In this document: one piece after another, positions 33,936 to 42,606 of the stretch
Position numbering within the stretch: the stretch's first letter is position 1
Layout: each line of letters starts with the position of its first letter
Assembly (NCBI RefSeq): GCF_019024325.1
Contig: NZ_JAFNJS010000004.1
Coordinates: forward strand, 62,001 to 126,000
Direction of reading: 5' to 3'
Origin: Falsiroseomonas tokyonensis
GTDB taxonomy: Bacteria > Pseudomonadota > Alphaproteobacteria > Acetobacterales > Acetobacteraceae
Length of the DNA: 64,000 bases
Notes under the pieces: model-generated
The model's input: the letters and a program-made list of their open reading frames with translations, nothing else
Told to the model about the DNA's origin: nothing
Databases searched by the model: none
Made by a program: the position numbers and the translations under genes

Positions 33936-33973
33936 GAAAAAGCAAGAGGGGCAGGCCCTTGCGGACCTGCCCC
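33936..33973 (-). terminator. Intrinsic terminator of the rplM-rpsI operon
   Basis: Read on the minus strand: stem GGGGCAGG (33966-33973) with CCTGCCCC (33948-33955), then TCTTGCTTTTT. It lies 50 bp after the rpsI stop and before argC. Confidence 0.85.
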
Positions 33974-34022
33974 CCTGATGTACCAGCCATGCGGCCGGGC
34001 GTGGCGCCCGGTCCGCCGGGCG

Positions 34023-34544
34023 TCAGCGCTTGGAGAACTGGAAGGAACGTCGGGCCTTCGCCTTGCCGTACTTCTTGCGCTCGACCACGCGGCTGTCGCG
34101 GGTCAGGAAGCCGGCCTTCTTCAGGATGCCGCGCAGGCCCGGCTCGTAATAGGTCAGCGCGCGGGTGATGCCGTGGCGCAGCGCGCCGGCCTGGCCGGAG
34201 AGGCCGCCGCCGGTCACCGTCGCGAAGACGTCGAACTGCTGGTCGCGATCGGCCACCAGGAAAGGCTGGCCGATCACCATCCGCAGCACCGGGCGCGCGA
34301 AATAGGTGTTGGACGGCTTGCCGTTGATCACGATGTTGCCCTTGCCGGGCTTCACCCAGACGCGGGCGATCGCGTTCTTGCGGCGGCCGGTGGCGTAGGA
34401 GCGGCCCTGCGCGTCGCGCTTGGGCTGCACGACCACGGCGCCTTCCGCGGCGGGTCCGCCGGCGGCCGCAACCAGGTCCTTCAGCTCGGCCAGGGAGCCG
34501 CCGGTGCGGGACGTCTCAGCGCGGGGGGATTCGGTCTCGCTCAT
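34023..34544 (-). CDS. rpsI: 30S ribosomal protein S9
   Basis: A 173-residue S9, with the canonical core from [20 protein letters not shown] (about 50-69) to the C-terminal KKAGFLTRD...SFQFSKR tail that reaches the P-site tRNA. The first 45 residues are an acidic Ser/Glu/Ala-rich extension absent from E. coli S9 but common in alphaproteobacteria. It starts 2 bp after the rplM stop; both belong to one operon ending in an intrinsic terminator. Confidence 0.97.
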   Translation of the reverse strand: MSETESPRAETSRTGGSLAELKDLVAAAGGPAAEGAVVVQPKRDAQGRSYATGRRKNAIARVWVKPGKGNIVINGKPSNTYFARPVLRMVIGQPFLVADRDQQFDVFATVTGGGLSGQAGALRHGITRALTYYEPGLRGILKKAGFLTRDSRVVERKKYGKAKARRSFQFSKR

Positions 34545-34546
34545 GC

Positions 34547-35050
34547 TCAGGCAGCCTTACCAGCGGCGGCCTTCGCGGGGGCGCCGAAGACATTCTTGCG
34601 GTTCAGCGCGCCGACATCCAGCGCGGTCGGCGTATTGCCGGCATGCGGATGCTCCGGCCCGGCATAGACATGCAGGTTGCGCATCTGGGCGCGGCCGAGC
34701 GGGCCGCGCGTGATCATGCGCTCCACCGCCTTTTCCAGCACCCGCTCGGGGTGCGGGCTGGCCAGGCGCTCACCCACCGTGCGGCCCTTGATGCCGCCGG
34801 CATAGCCGGTGTGCCAGTAGAAGACGGACTGGTCGGCCTTCTGGCCGGTGACCTTCACCTTCTTCGCGTTGATGACGACGACATGGTCGCCGCAATCCAC
34901 ATGCGGGGTGAAGGTGGCCTTGTGCTTGCCGCGCAGGCGATTGGCGATGAGGCTGGCGAGGCGGCCGAGCACCAGGCCCTCCGCGTCGATCAGCACCCAG
35001 TTCTTGGTGACCTCCGCCGGCTTGATGGAGGTGGTTTGCCGAGTAAGCAT
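34547..35050 (-). CDS. rplM: 50S ribosomal protein L13
   Basis: A 167-residue L13. The core [17 protein letters not shown] and [16 protein letters not shown] match; it carries a short Ala/Lys tail ([11 protein letters not shown]). The start is ATG at 35050 ([11 protein letters not shown]), because the longer in-frame reading adds 21 residues not found in L13. It leads the rplM-rpsI operon and is divergent from the DUF1232 gene. Confidence 0.97.
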   Translation of the reverse strand: MLTRQTTSIKPAEVTKNWVLIDAEGLVLGRLASLIANRLRGKHKATFTPHVDCGDHVVVINAKKVKVTGQKADQSVFYWHTGYAGGIKGRTVGERLASPHPERVLEKAVERMITRGPLGRAQMRNLHVYAGPEHPHAGNTPTALDVGALNRKNVFGAPAKAAAGKAA

Positions 35051-35133
35051 CTGCTTCGTGATTCCGGGTATCGGTCTGGCGCGCCTTATCCGGCCGCAGG
35101 GGCGGAAAGTCAAGGCAAAGCTGGGTTTTGGCG

Positions 35134-35155
35134 TGACGGTATCGGGTTACCGTCA
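35134..35155. promoter_or_regulatory. Palindrome between rplM and DUF1232
   Basis: TGACGGTA-N6-TACCGTCA, an 8-bp inverted repeat 13 bp before the TTG start, overlapping the leader of the DUF1232 gene. It could be an operator or a leader hairpin. No regulator is adjacent, so the assignment is open. Confidence 0.35.
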
Positions 35156-35168
35156 AAAGGAGCGGATC

Positions 35169-35561
35169 TTGGACAGCGCCAGGCCGGCAGGCCTTTGGGC
35201 CCGGCTGAAGGCCTGGGCCAAAACTCTGAAGCGGGACGTGGTGGCGCTGTGGCTGGCCGCGCGGGACCCGCGCACCCCCTGGCCGGCGCGGCTGTTCTGC
35301 GCCGCCATCGCCGCCTATGCGCTTTCGCCCATCGACCTGATCCCGGATGTCATCCCGGTGCTGGGCTATCTGGACGAGGTGATCCTGCTGCCGCTGGCGC
35401 TGTGGCTGGCGATCCGCCTGGTGCCCGCCCCCCTGATGCAGGAATTCCGCGCGGAGGCCGAGCGCCGCGCCACCCGGCCGGTCAGCCGGCTGGCCGCGGC
35501 CCTGATCGTCGGGCTGTGGATCGCGGCGGCCGCCCTGCTGCTGCGCGCGGCCTGGCCGTAA
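35169..35561 (+). CDS. DUF1232 / YkvA-family membrane protein
   Basis: A 130-residue protein with the DUF1232 core: YALSPIDLIPDVIPVLGYLDEVILLPLALWLAIRL, then a second hydrophobic helix at the C-terminus. The family is common and unassigned, some members being linked to stress or envelope functions. I chose the TTG at 35169 because AAGGAG lies 6 bp upstream; the upstream GTG would extend into the palindrome. Confidence 0.85.
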   Translation: MDSARPAGLWARLKAWAKTLKRDVVALWLAARDPRTPWPARLFCAAIAAYALSPIDLIPDVIPVLGYLDEVILLPLALWLAIRLVPAPLMQEFRAEAERRATRPVSRLAAALIVGLWIAAAALLLRAAWP

Positions 35562-35623
35562 GGCCGCAGGACGGATCAAGCCGGGGCGTGCCAGACCAGG
35601 CGTGCAAGGCAGGAGACCACCGC

Positions 35624-36016
35624 ATGTTCAGCCACGCCACCCTCGGCACCAACGACTTCCCGCGCGCCCTGGCCTTCTACGACGCGCTGCTCACCCCGCT
35701 CGGCCTCACCCGCTTCCACACGGATGAGGCGCAGGGCCAGGCCGGCTATGCCGCCAATCCGGAGGCCAGTCCGCAATTCTGGCTGATGCGCCCGATCGAT
35801 GGCCGGCCGGCCAGTATCGGCAATGGCGTGACGATCGCCTTCGAGGCGCCGGACCGTGCCGCCGTCCGCCGCTTCCACGCCACCGGCCTGGAGCTGGGCG
35901 GGACGGAGGAAGGCGCGCCCGGGCTGCGGCAGCACTACCACCCGGACTATTACGGCGCCTATCTGCGCGACCCGGACGGCAACAAGCTGTGCTGCGTCTG
36001 CCACCGGCCGGAATAG
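35624..36016 (+). CDS. VOC-family (glyoxalase/bleomycin-resistance fold) protein
   Basis: A 130-residue metal-binding VOC domain: FSHATLGTNDFPRALAFYDALL at the start and YGAYLRDPDGNKLC at the end. H4, an acidic site and the late Asp/Glu are the usual metal positions, although the final Glu is replaced (NKLCCVC). The family includes lyases and dioxygenases; no substrate can be stated. Its stop is 4 bp from the convergent aldehyde dehydrogenase stop. Confidence 0.85.
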   Translation: MFSHATLGTNDFPRALAFYDALLTPLGLTRFHTDEAQGQAGYAANPEASPQFWLMRPIDGRPASIGNGVTIAFEAPDRAAVRRFHATGLELGGTEEGAPGLRQHYHPDYYGAYLRDPDGNKLCCVCHRPE

Positions 36017-36020
36017 CGGC

Positions 36021-37445
36021 TCAGGCCTCCGCGCCCAGGATCGCCTTCACCTCCAGGTATTCCTCGAAGCCGAAGACGCCGAATTCGCGGCCGTTGCCGG
36101 ATTGCTTGTAGCCGCCGAAGGGCAGGCTTCGGTCGAAGGGCGCGCCGTTCAGGTAGACGCGCCCGGCCCGGATGCGATTGGCCACCGCCCGGCCGCGCGC
36201 CCTGTCCCGGCACTGCACGAAGCCCGCCAGGCCGAAGGGGGTGTCGTTGGCGATGGCGATCGCCTCCTCGTCCGTGTCGTAGGGCAGGATCGCCAGCACG
36301 GGGCCGAAGATTTCCTCCCGCGCGATGCGCATGGCGGGCGTGACGTCGCCGAAGACGGTGGGACGGACGTAGAAGCCCTGATTCAGTTCCGCCGGCCGCC
36401 CCGGCCCGCCGGCCACCAGCGTGGCGCCTTCCTCGATGCCGGACTGGATGAAGCCCTGAACCCGGTCGGACTGCGCCTGGCTGACCAGCGGGCCCATGGT
36501 GGTGGCGTGGTCCAGCGGATCGCCGAGGCGGATGGCGCCGATCGCCTCCCGCGCCGCGGCGAAGGCTTCCTCCCGCCGCCCGCGGGGGACCAGCATGCGG
36601 GTGGGGGACTGGCAGTTCTGCCCGCCATTGGTGTTGCAGGCATGGACGCCCTGGATCACCGCGGCGCGCAGGTCGGCATCCTCCAGGATGATATTGGCGG
36701 ACTTGCCGCCGAGCTCCTGCGCCACCCGCTTCACGGTATCGGCGGCCAGCTTCGCCACGCGGATGCCGGCGGCGGTGGAGCCGGTGAAGGACACCATGTC
36801 GATCCCCGGATGCGCCGCGATCGCCTCCCCCACCGTCGGCCCGTCGCCATTCACCAGGTTGAAGACGCCGGGCGGCAGGCCGGCCGCATGCACCACCTCG
36901 GCAAACAGCAATGCGCTGAGCGGCGCGATCTCGCTGGGCTTCAGCACCACGGTGCAGCCGGTGGCGAGTGCCGGCGCGACCTTCGATGCCACCTGGTTCA
37001 GCGGCCAGTTCCAGGGCGTGATCAAACCGCAGACGCCGATCGGCTCCCGCCGCACGATGCCGGCGCCCATGCGCTCCTCGAAGGCATAGTCCTGCAGCAC
37101 GCGGCGCGCTTCCTCGAAGTGGAACAGCGCGACGGTCGCCTGACGTTCGGTGGCAAAGGTGATCGGCGCGCCCATCTCCAGCGTCATGGTGCGCGCCAGC
37201 TCCGGCAGCCGGGCGCGGAAGCCGGCGATGATGCGGTCGAGCCATTCGAGCCGCTGCGCCACGCTGGTCTCGGCATAGGCCGGGAAGGCGCGGCGCGCGG
37301 CGGCGACGGCCCGGTCCAGATCGGCGGCAGTGCCCAGGCTGATCTCGGCAAAGACCGCCTCCGTCGCCGGGTTCACCACCCCGAGCCGCGCCGGCACCGC
37401 CGGGTCCACCCAGGCGCCGTCGATGTAGAAGTGCAGCCGCTGCAT
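36021..37445 (-). CDS. Aldehyde dehydrogenase family protein
   Basis: A 474-residue NAD(P)-dependent aldehyde dehydrogenase. Catalytic E244 (QELGGKSANI) and C278 (GGQNCQSPTR) are present, along with PWNWPLN, TGSTAAG and the C-terminal YKQSGNGREFG. Length and motifs are full. Substrate is open. It is divergent from the Bug receptor 197 bp away, with a near-perfect inverted repeat between them. Confidence 0.95.
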   Translation of the reverse strand: MQRLHFYIDGAWVDPAVPARLGVVNPATEAVFAEISLGTAADLDRAVAAARRAFPAYAETSVAQRLEWLDRIIAGFRARLPELARTMTLEMGAPITFATERQATVALFHFEEARRVLQDYAFEERMGAGIVRREPIGVCGLITPWNWPLNQVASKVAPALATGCTVVLKPSEIAPLSALLFAEVVHAAGLPPGVFNLVNGDGPTVGEAIAAHPGIDMVSFTGSTAAGIRVAKLAADTVKRVAQELGGKSANIILEDADLRAAVIQGVHACNTNGGQNCQSPTRMLVPRGRREEAFAAAREAIGAIRLGDPLDHATTMGPLVSQAQSDRVQGFIQSGIEEGATLVAGGPGRPAELNQGFYVRPTVFGDVTPAMRIAREEIFGPVLAILPYDTDEEAIAIANDTPFGLAGFVQCRDRARGRAVANRIRAGRVYLNGAPFDRSLPFGGYKQSGNGREFGVFGFEEYLEVKAILGAEA

Positions 37446-37516
37446 GACCTTCCGTCCCCAGTCGCGAGCGGCAGGCTAGCCGAGCCCGCGCTGGGCACGG
37501 CCCGCGCATCGCGCCC

Positions 37517-37559
37517 ATTCCGTCAGCCGGAAAATCCGCCGCATTCCGGCTGATGGAAT
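37517..37559. promoter_or_regulatory. Near-perfect inverted repeat between divergent genes
   Basis: 16-bp arms ATTCCGTCAGCCGGAA and TTCCGGCTGATGGAAT (one mismatch) with an 11-bp spacer, midway between the aldehyde dehydrogenase and Bug-receptor starts. Its length and place suit a dimeric regulator controlling both. No regulator gene is adjacent. Confidence 0.55.
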
Positions 37560-37642
37560 TCCTCAACAATCCCCGCCGCACCGACCCGCCGCCCAACTAG
37601 GCTGGCCGCAACAGTCCAAGGCCGGATTTCGGGGAGGTTCAC

Positions 37643-38617
37643 GTGACACAGCTAATGTCCCGCCGGATGGCGCTCGGCCTCGGCGCCGCCGGGCTGCTGG
37701 CGGCCCCCGCGGTGCGCGCGCAGGCCTGGCCGTCCCGCACCGTCACCATCATCATGCCCTTCGCCGCCGGCAGCGGCACGGACCTGCTGGCCCGCGCCGT
37801 GGCGCAGCATCTCAGCGAGACGCAGGGCCAGCGCTTCATCGTCGACAACCGCCCCGGCGCCGGCGGCAATATCGGCGCGGCGCTGGTCGCCCGCGCGGCG
37901 CCGGATGGCTACACACTGCTGTTTGGCACGCCGGGGCCGCTGGCGAACAACAAGCTGACCTACCGCAACCTGACCTACGACCCCGAGAAGTCATTGGCGC
38001 CGATCGTGCTGATCGCGAAGTCACCGCTGGTGGTGGCGGCCAAGGCAGCGCTGCCCGTCCGCAGCATCGCCGAGCTGGCGACCCTGGCGCGGGCCAACCG
38101 CAACCTGACGGCGGGGGTGCCGGGCAATGGCACGCTGGGCCATATCGCCGCCCTGCTGCTGGCGCGGGAGCTGCGCTTCGAGCTGACCGCCGTGCCCTAT
38201 CGCGGCTCCTCCGAAGTGCTGAGCGACCTGCTCGGCGGCCAGATCGACCTCGCCGTGGATTTCCTGCCGACCTATGTGCAGGCGGCGCAGGACGGGCGGG
38301 TGCGGGCGCTGGCGGTGACCACCGCGCAGCGCGCGGCCGACCTGCCGATGGTGGAGACGGTGCAGGAGGCTGGCTTCCGCGGCTTCGAGGCCAGCGCCTG
38401 GTATGCGCTGGCCGCCCCCGCGGGCACGCCGCCCGAGATCGTCAATGGCCTCAACGCCGCGATCAACGCCTTCCTGCAGGGGCCGAAGGGGGCGGAGGCG
38501 ATGGCGCGGCTCAGCATGCAGCCCGTGGGCGGCACGCCGGCGGACCTCCGCGCCTTCATCACCGCGGAGCTGCGGCGGTGGGAGCCGGTGGTGCGGGAGG
38601 CGAATATCGTCATGTAG
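37643..38617 (+). CDS. Bug-family tricarboxylate-type receptor
   Basis: A 324-residue periplasmic receptor with a signal to about residue 27 (VRAQ). The ligand loops are VTIIMPFAAGSGTD and IVDNRPGAGGN, and the C-terminal half has WYALAAPAGTP. It starts at GTG (37643) because GGGGAGG lies 5 bp upstream, whereas an ATG 12 bp downstream has worse spacing. No tctA/tctB is present. It may be co-transcribed with the downstream pentonate-type dehydratase (43 bp gap), suggesting a sugar-acid ligand. Confidence 0.92.
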   Translation: MTQLMSRRMALGLGAAGLLAAPAVRAQAWPSRTVTIIMPFAAGSGTDLLARAVAQHLSETQGQRFIVDNRPGAGGNIGAALVARAAPDGYTLLFGTPGPLANNKLTYRNLTYDPEKSLAPIVLIAKSPLVVAAKAALPVRSIAELATLARANRNLTAGVPGNGTLGHIAALLLARELRFELTAVPYRGSSEVLSDLLGGQIDLAVDFLPTYVQAAQDGRVRALAVTTAQRAADLPMVETVQEAGFRGFEASAWYALAAPAGTPPEIVNGLNAAINAFLQGPKGAEAMARLSMQPVGGTPADLRAFITAELRRWEPVVREANIVM

Positions 38618-38660
38618 CCGGCCACTGGACAGGCCGCGCGCGACAACCCAGGCTCGGCGC

Positions 38661-40367
38661 ATGGAAACGACCCCCAAGCCGCACGGCCTTGCCAACCGCT
38701 CCTCGAACTACGGGGACCGCGATTTCGCCCTCTATCTCCGGCGCTCCTTCGCCAAGTCCATGGGCTACAGCCAGGCCATGCTGGACAAGCCGGTGGTGGG
38801 CATCGCCGATACGGGGTCGGACTACAACAACTGCCACCGCACGGCGCCGGAGCTGATCGAGGCGGTGAAGCGCGGCGTGCTGGCCGCCGGCGGCCTGCCG
38901 CTGGCCTTCCCGACCATCAGCATCTGCGAGCCGTCCCTCACCCCCTGCTCCATGCACTACCGCAACCTGATGGCGCTCGACACCGAGGCGATGCTGGCGA
39001 ACCAGCCGATGGACGCCGCGGTGCTGGTGGGCGGCTGCGACAAGACCGTGCCGGCGCAGCTGATGGCCGCGATCTCCGCCGGCACGCCGAGCGTGATGCT
39101 GGTGGTCGGCCCCATGCTGGCGCAGTCCTTCGCGGGGGAACGCCTGTCGGCCTGCACCGATTGCCGCCGCTACTGGGCGCGCTACCGGGCGGGGGAGGTC
39201 TCGGGCGAGCGCATCAAGCTGCTGGAGGGCAAGCTTGCCACCACCGCCGGCACCTGCGGCGTGATGGGCACGGCCAGCACCATGGCCTGCATCGCCAGCA
39301 CGCTGGGCTTCATGCCGTTGGACGCCGCCTCCGCCCCCGCGGTGCATGCGGACCGGCTGCGCATGGCGGAAGAAGCGGGCGCGCAGGCGGTGCGGCTGAT
39401 CCGGAAACCGGTCTCGCCGCTTTCGCTGATGACCCAGGGCAATCTCGACAATGCTGTCCGGGTCCTGCTGGCGCTCGGTGGGTCCACCAATGCCGTGGTG
39501 CACCTGGCGGCCATCGCCGGCCGCGCCGGGCTGAAGCTGGACCTGAAGCGCCTGGACGAGCTCAGCGAGACCACCCCCGTGCTGGTCGACCTGAAGCCGA
39601 CCGGCGAGGGCTATATGGAAGACTTCCACAGCGCCGGCGGCATGCAGGCGCTGCTCTGGGAGATCCGCGACCTGCTGGACCTGGACACGCTCGACCTCGA
39701 CGGCGTGACCCTGCGCGACCGCATCGGCGACGGGTCGCATTTCGTCGATCGCAAGATCATCCGGGCGCGGGAGACGCCGGTTTCGCCGGTGGGCGGCCTC
39801 GTCACGCTCTACGGCTCCCTCGCCCCGGACGGCGCCATCCTGAAGCGCAGCGCCGCCACCCCCGCCCTGTTCGAGACCGAGGCGCGCTGCCTGGTCTTCG
39901 ACGGGCTGGAGGACCTGGCCAACCGGGTGGACGACCCGGACCTGGACGTGCTGGCGACCGATATCCTGGTTCTCAAGAATGCCGGCCCGCGGTCCCCCGC
40001 CGGCATGCCGGAGGCCGGCTACCTGCCGATTCCGAAGAAGCTCGCCCGCCAGGGCGTGAAGGACATGGTGCGGATCAGCGACTGCCGCATGTCCGGCACC
40101 GCCTTCGGCACCATCGTGCTGCATGTGGCGCCGGAAGCGGCGGTGGGCGGGCCGCTGGCCCTGGCCCAGACTGGCGACCGGATCCGGCTTTCGGTGAAAG
40201 ACCGGCGAATCGAGCTGCTGGTCGCGGAAGACGAGATGGCCCGCCGCCGTGCCCAATGGTCCCCTGCCCCTGCCCCGGCCCGCGGCTGGGACCGGCTGGT
40301 GCATGAGCAGGTGACCCAGGCGCCGCAAGGCGCGGACCTCGCCTTCCTGCTGCCGCCCGCAGAGTAG
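38661..40367 (+). CDS. IlvD/Edd-family dehydratase, pentonate-type
   Basis: A 568-residue Fe-S dehydratase of the IlvD/Edd family. Iron-sulfur cysteines appear in NNCHRT, GGCDKT (about 122-127) and TCGVMGTAST. The sequence resembles D-xylonate, L-arabonate or related sugar-acid dehydratases rather than IlvD proper, by the general layout; the exact acid is not readable. It follows a Bug receptor, consistent with uptake and breakdown of a sugar acid. A hairpin ends the unit. Confidence 0.88.
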   Translation: METTPKPHGLANRSSNYGDRDFALYLRRSFAKSMGYSQAMLDKPVVGIADTGSDYNNCHRTAPELIEAVKRGVLAAGGLPLAFPTISICEPSLTPCSMHYRNLMALDTEAMLANQPMDAAVLVGGCDKTVPAQLMAAISAGTPSVMLVVGPMLAQSFAGERLSACTDCRRYWARYRAGEVSGERIKLLEGKLATTAGTCGVMGTASTMACIASTLGFMPLDAASAPAVHADRLRMAEEAGAQAVRLIRKPVSPLSLMTQGNLDNAVRVLLALGGSTNAVVHLAAIAGRAGLKLDLKRLDELSETTPVLVDLKPTGEGYMEDFHSAGGMQALLWEIRDLLDLDTLDLDGVTLRDRIGDGSHFVDRKIIRARETPVSPVGGLVTLYGSLAPDGAILKRSAATPALFETEARCLVFDGLEDLANRVDDPDLDVLATDILVLKNAGPRSPAGMPEAGYLPIPKKLARQGVKDMVRISDCRMSGTAFGTIVLHVAPEAAVGGPLALAQTGDRIRLSVKDRRIELLVAEDEMARRRAQWSPAPAPARGWDRLVHEQVTQAPQGADLAFLLPPAE

Positions 40368-40372
40368 TCCTC

Positions 40373-40393
40373 CGCCCGGCATCACGCCGGGCG
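40373..40393. terminator. Hairpin between convergent dehydratase and cupin genes
   Basis: CGCCCGGC and GCCGGGCG arms around ATCAC, between stops at 40367 and 40410. Perfect 8-bp stem; no T-tract. Confidence 0.6.
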
Positions 40394-40409
40394 GGCGCCC
40401 TTCCGGCCT

Positions 40410-40805
40410 TCAGCGCCGGTACTGCGCCTCCGTGACCTGCTCCATCCAGGTCACGGGCGAGCCCTCGAACTTCTCCTGGATGGCGATATGCGACATGGCC
40501 GTGGTCGGCGTCGCACCGTGCCAGTGCTTCTCGCCCGGCGGGAACCAGACCACGTCGCCCGGCCGGATCTCCTCCACCGGCCCGCCTTCACGCGCCACCC
40601 AGCCGAGGCCGGCGGTGACGATCAGCGTCTGCCCGAGCGGATGCGTATGCCAGGCCGTCCGGGCACCCGGCTCGAAGGTGACATGGGCGCCGGCGACCCG
40701 TGCCGGGTCGGGGGCCTCGAAAAGCGGATCGACGCGGACTTGGCCGGTGAACCACTCGGCCGGCCCCTTGCCGGAAGGCCGCGATCCCGCGCGCATGATA
40801 TCCAT
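40410..40805 (-). CDS. Cupin-domain protein
   Basis: A 131-residue single-domain cupin. Metal histidines lie in [11 protein letters not shown] and EKHWHG, with Glu between them. It resembles the small cupins related to (R)-mandelonitrile lyase and to quercetinase-like proteins. TGGAGGAG precedes the ATG at 40805. It follows the alpha/beta hydrolase gene by 91 bp on the same strand, in the set divergent from a LysR gene. Confidence 0.88.
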   Translation of the reverse strand: MDIMRAGSRPSGKGPAEWFTGQVRVDPLFEAPDPARVAGAHVTFEPGARTAWHTHPLGQTLIVTAGLGWVAREGGPVEEIRPGDVVWFPPGEKHWHGATPTTAMSHIAIQEKFEGSPVTWMEQVTEAQYRR

Positions 40806-40896
40806 GACCTGACTCCTCCATGAGTTGCAACAGTCGGCAAGCGCGGCGATGGGCCTTCGCCCGCCCCACCCGGCCGCGCCGTGATCCGCTCCGGCT

Positions 40897-41997
40897 TCAG
40901 GCCATGTGCTGCCGGAAGAAGGCCGCAAGCTTCGCGAAGGGAATCAGATCCACCCTGTCGTACAGATCCACATGCCCGGCGCCCGGGACATAGTGCAATG
41001 CCTTCGGCTCCGCCGCACGCCGGTAGGCTTCCTCGCTGAACTCCCGGGAATGGGCCTGGTCCCCCGTGATGAAAAGCATGGGGCGCGGGGAGATCGTCTC
41101 GATGTCGTTGAAGGGGTAGAAGTTCATGAACCTGACGTTGCTGGTCAGCGTCGGATGCGTCGTGCGCAGGGGGGACTGGCCGGGCGGCGTGTATTCCCCC
41201 CGCGGCGTGCGGTAGAAGTCGTAGAACTCGCGCTGGATGGGATGGGTCTCGGCGGTCAGGGCATGCACCGTCCCGCCGGTGTACTGGGTCTCCGCGCCGC
41301 TGAACTCCGCGTCGCGCTGCGCAGCCGCCTGCGCGATGACCTGCTTGCGCTGCGCCAGGGTCTGCGACTTGTTGAGCGCATCGCGGGTGGCCGCGCCCAT
41401 GTCGTACATGCTGACCGTCGCGATGGCGCGCATGCGCGGGTCGATCTTGGCGGCACTGACCACGAAGCTGCCACTGCCGCAGACCCCGATCGCGCCGATG
41501 CGTCGCCGGTCGATGAAGGGCCGGCTGCCGAGGAAGTCGACCGCGGCGCTGAAAGCCTCGGCATAGGCATCCGGGGCCACCAGGTTGCGGGGCTGGCCTT
41601 CGCTCTCGCCCCAGAAGGGCAGGTCGATGGACATCGCGACGAAGCCCTGCTCCGCCATCTTCGTGGCGTAGAGATTCGCGCTCTGCTCCTTCACCGCGCC
41701 CATGGGATGCCCGACCACGAGGGCCGGCAGCGCGGTGTTCGGGGCGAGGTCCCTGGGCGTGAACAGCTGGCCCGCGACGGTCATCTGGTACTGGTTCCGG
41801 AAGGCGACCTTCTGCGCGGTCACCCGGTCGCTGACATAGAAATTGTTGGCGCCATTCGACATGTCCTGGGCCTTTGCGGAGGGAGAGGAAAGGATCGACG
41901 TGGCAGCGCCGGCGGCGGCCAGCTGCAGCAGGTCGCGGCGTGCAGGGCCGGCACCCGGGCGGCGCGTGCGGTCGGCGGCGGCATGGGTTTCGGTCAC
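40897..41997 (-). CDS. Exported alpha/beta hydrolase with a Cys-type nucleophile elbow
   Basis: A 366-residue alpha/beta hydrolase with a Tat-type signal ([16 protein letters not shown]) at residues 19-34. The elbow reads GVCGSGSF (171-178), so Cys173 takes the position of the usual Ser, as in dienelactone hydrolases; a Ser175 alternative cannot be excluded. HPMG (97-100), YDMG and the late GAGHVDLYD with a final His are visible. It belongs to the YcjY/DLH-like group. Its operon also holds a cyclophilin-like gene and a cupin. Confidence 0.88.
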   Translation of the reverse strand: MTETHAAADRTRRPGAGPARRDLLQLAAAGAATSILSSPSAKAQDMSNGANNFYVSDRVTAQKVAFRNQYQMTVAGQLFTPRDLAPNTALPALVVGHPMGAVKEQSANLYATKMAEQGFVAMSIDLPFWGESEGQPRNLVAPDAYAEAFSAAVDFLGSRPFIDRRRIGAIGVCGSGSFVVSAAKIDPRMRAIATVSMYDMGAATRDALNKSQTLAQRKQVIAQAAAQRDAEFSGAETQYTGGTVHALTAETHPIQREFYDFYRTPRGEYTPPGQSPLRTTHPTLTSNVRFMNFYPFNDIETISPRPMLFITGDQAHSREFSEEAYRRAAEPKALHYVPGAGHVDLYDRVDLIPFAKLAAFFRQHMA

Positions 41998-42017
41998 GGG
42001 CGGGCTCCTTCGTGCGT

Positions 42018-42047
42018 CGGTGCGTGGCGTGTCGGTGCGTGGCGTGT
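42018..42047. repeat. Short 15-bp tandem repeat
   Basis: Two exact copies of CGGTGCGTGGCGTGT, with partial copies on each side, in the leader between the hydrolase and cyclophilin-like genes. No function is suggested. Confidence 0.5.
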
Positions 42048-42070
42048 CTGTGCGGGGCCGGCCGGCGCGC

Positions 42071-42478
42071 TCACGGGCCCCGCTCCAGCCGCACGGTCAC
42101 CGGGCCAGGCCGGTCGAAGATCGCGACATCACCGCTGACTTGGCCAAGCACGACGATGCCGGGCAGCGGGACGCGGCCGCTGCGGTAGTAGATGACCAGG
42201 TTGCCCGACGCCCACAGGCCCAGCGTCCCGACCGCAAAGTCCTGCTGCCGATCCGCCGCTGGCAGCGGCTCGGGCAGTCGGCCCGTTTTCTCCTGCCGGA
42301 GGTGGTCGCGCATGGAGAGCGTCAGCGGCAGCATCTGCATGAGCCTGCGTGCGGCGTCGTTGTCGGCCAGCTCGACGGCAACCTCGCCCCAGTCGGAAGT
42401 GATTCGGATGCGCTCCTGCGCCAGGGCCGGGTCGGACCAGAGGGCAGCGGCCACGGCGGCGGTGATGGATTTCAGCAT
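42071..42478 (-). CDS. Cyclophilin-like fold protein, exported
   Basis: A 135-residue protein with a signal to about residue 21 (ALAQ) and a domain of the cyclophilin-like family (RIRITSDWGEVAVEL, LPLTLSMRDHL, GTLGLWASGNLVIYY). This family shares the cyclophilin fold but lacks clear proline-isomerase residues. It leads an operon with the hydrolase and cupin and is divergent from the LysR gene 128 bp away. Confidence 0.85.
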   Translation of the reverse strand: MLKSITAAVAAALWSDPALAQERIRITSDWGEVAVELADNDAARRLMQMLPLTLSMRDHLRQEKTGRLPEPLPAADRQQDFAVGTLGLWASGNLVIYYRSGRVPLPGIVVLGQVSGDVAIFDRPGPVTVRLERGP

Positions 42479-42606
42479 CCCGGGTCTCCTGGCTTGCGCG
42501 GGCGCCGGTCGATCCGCGGGGCCTGCGGGGTGTGGCCTGCAAGATGGCGGGTGCGGTCACACACGATTAGCTGGCAATATCCGCATGGACCTTGAAGGTG
42601 GACTTC

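Noticed and set aside
42018-42047. Meaningful tandem repeat
   Set aside because: Only two exact 15-bp copies in a gap; likely slippage.
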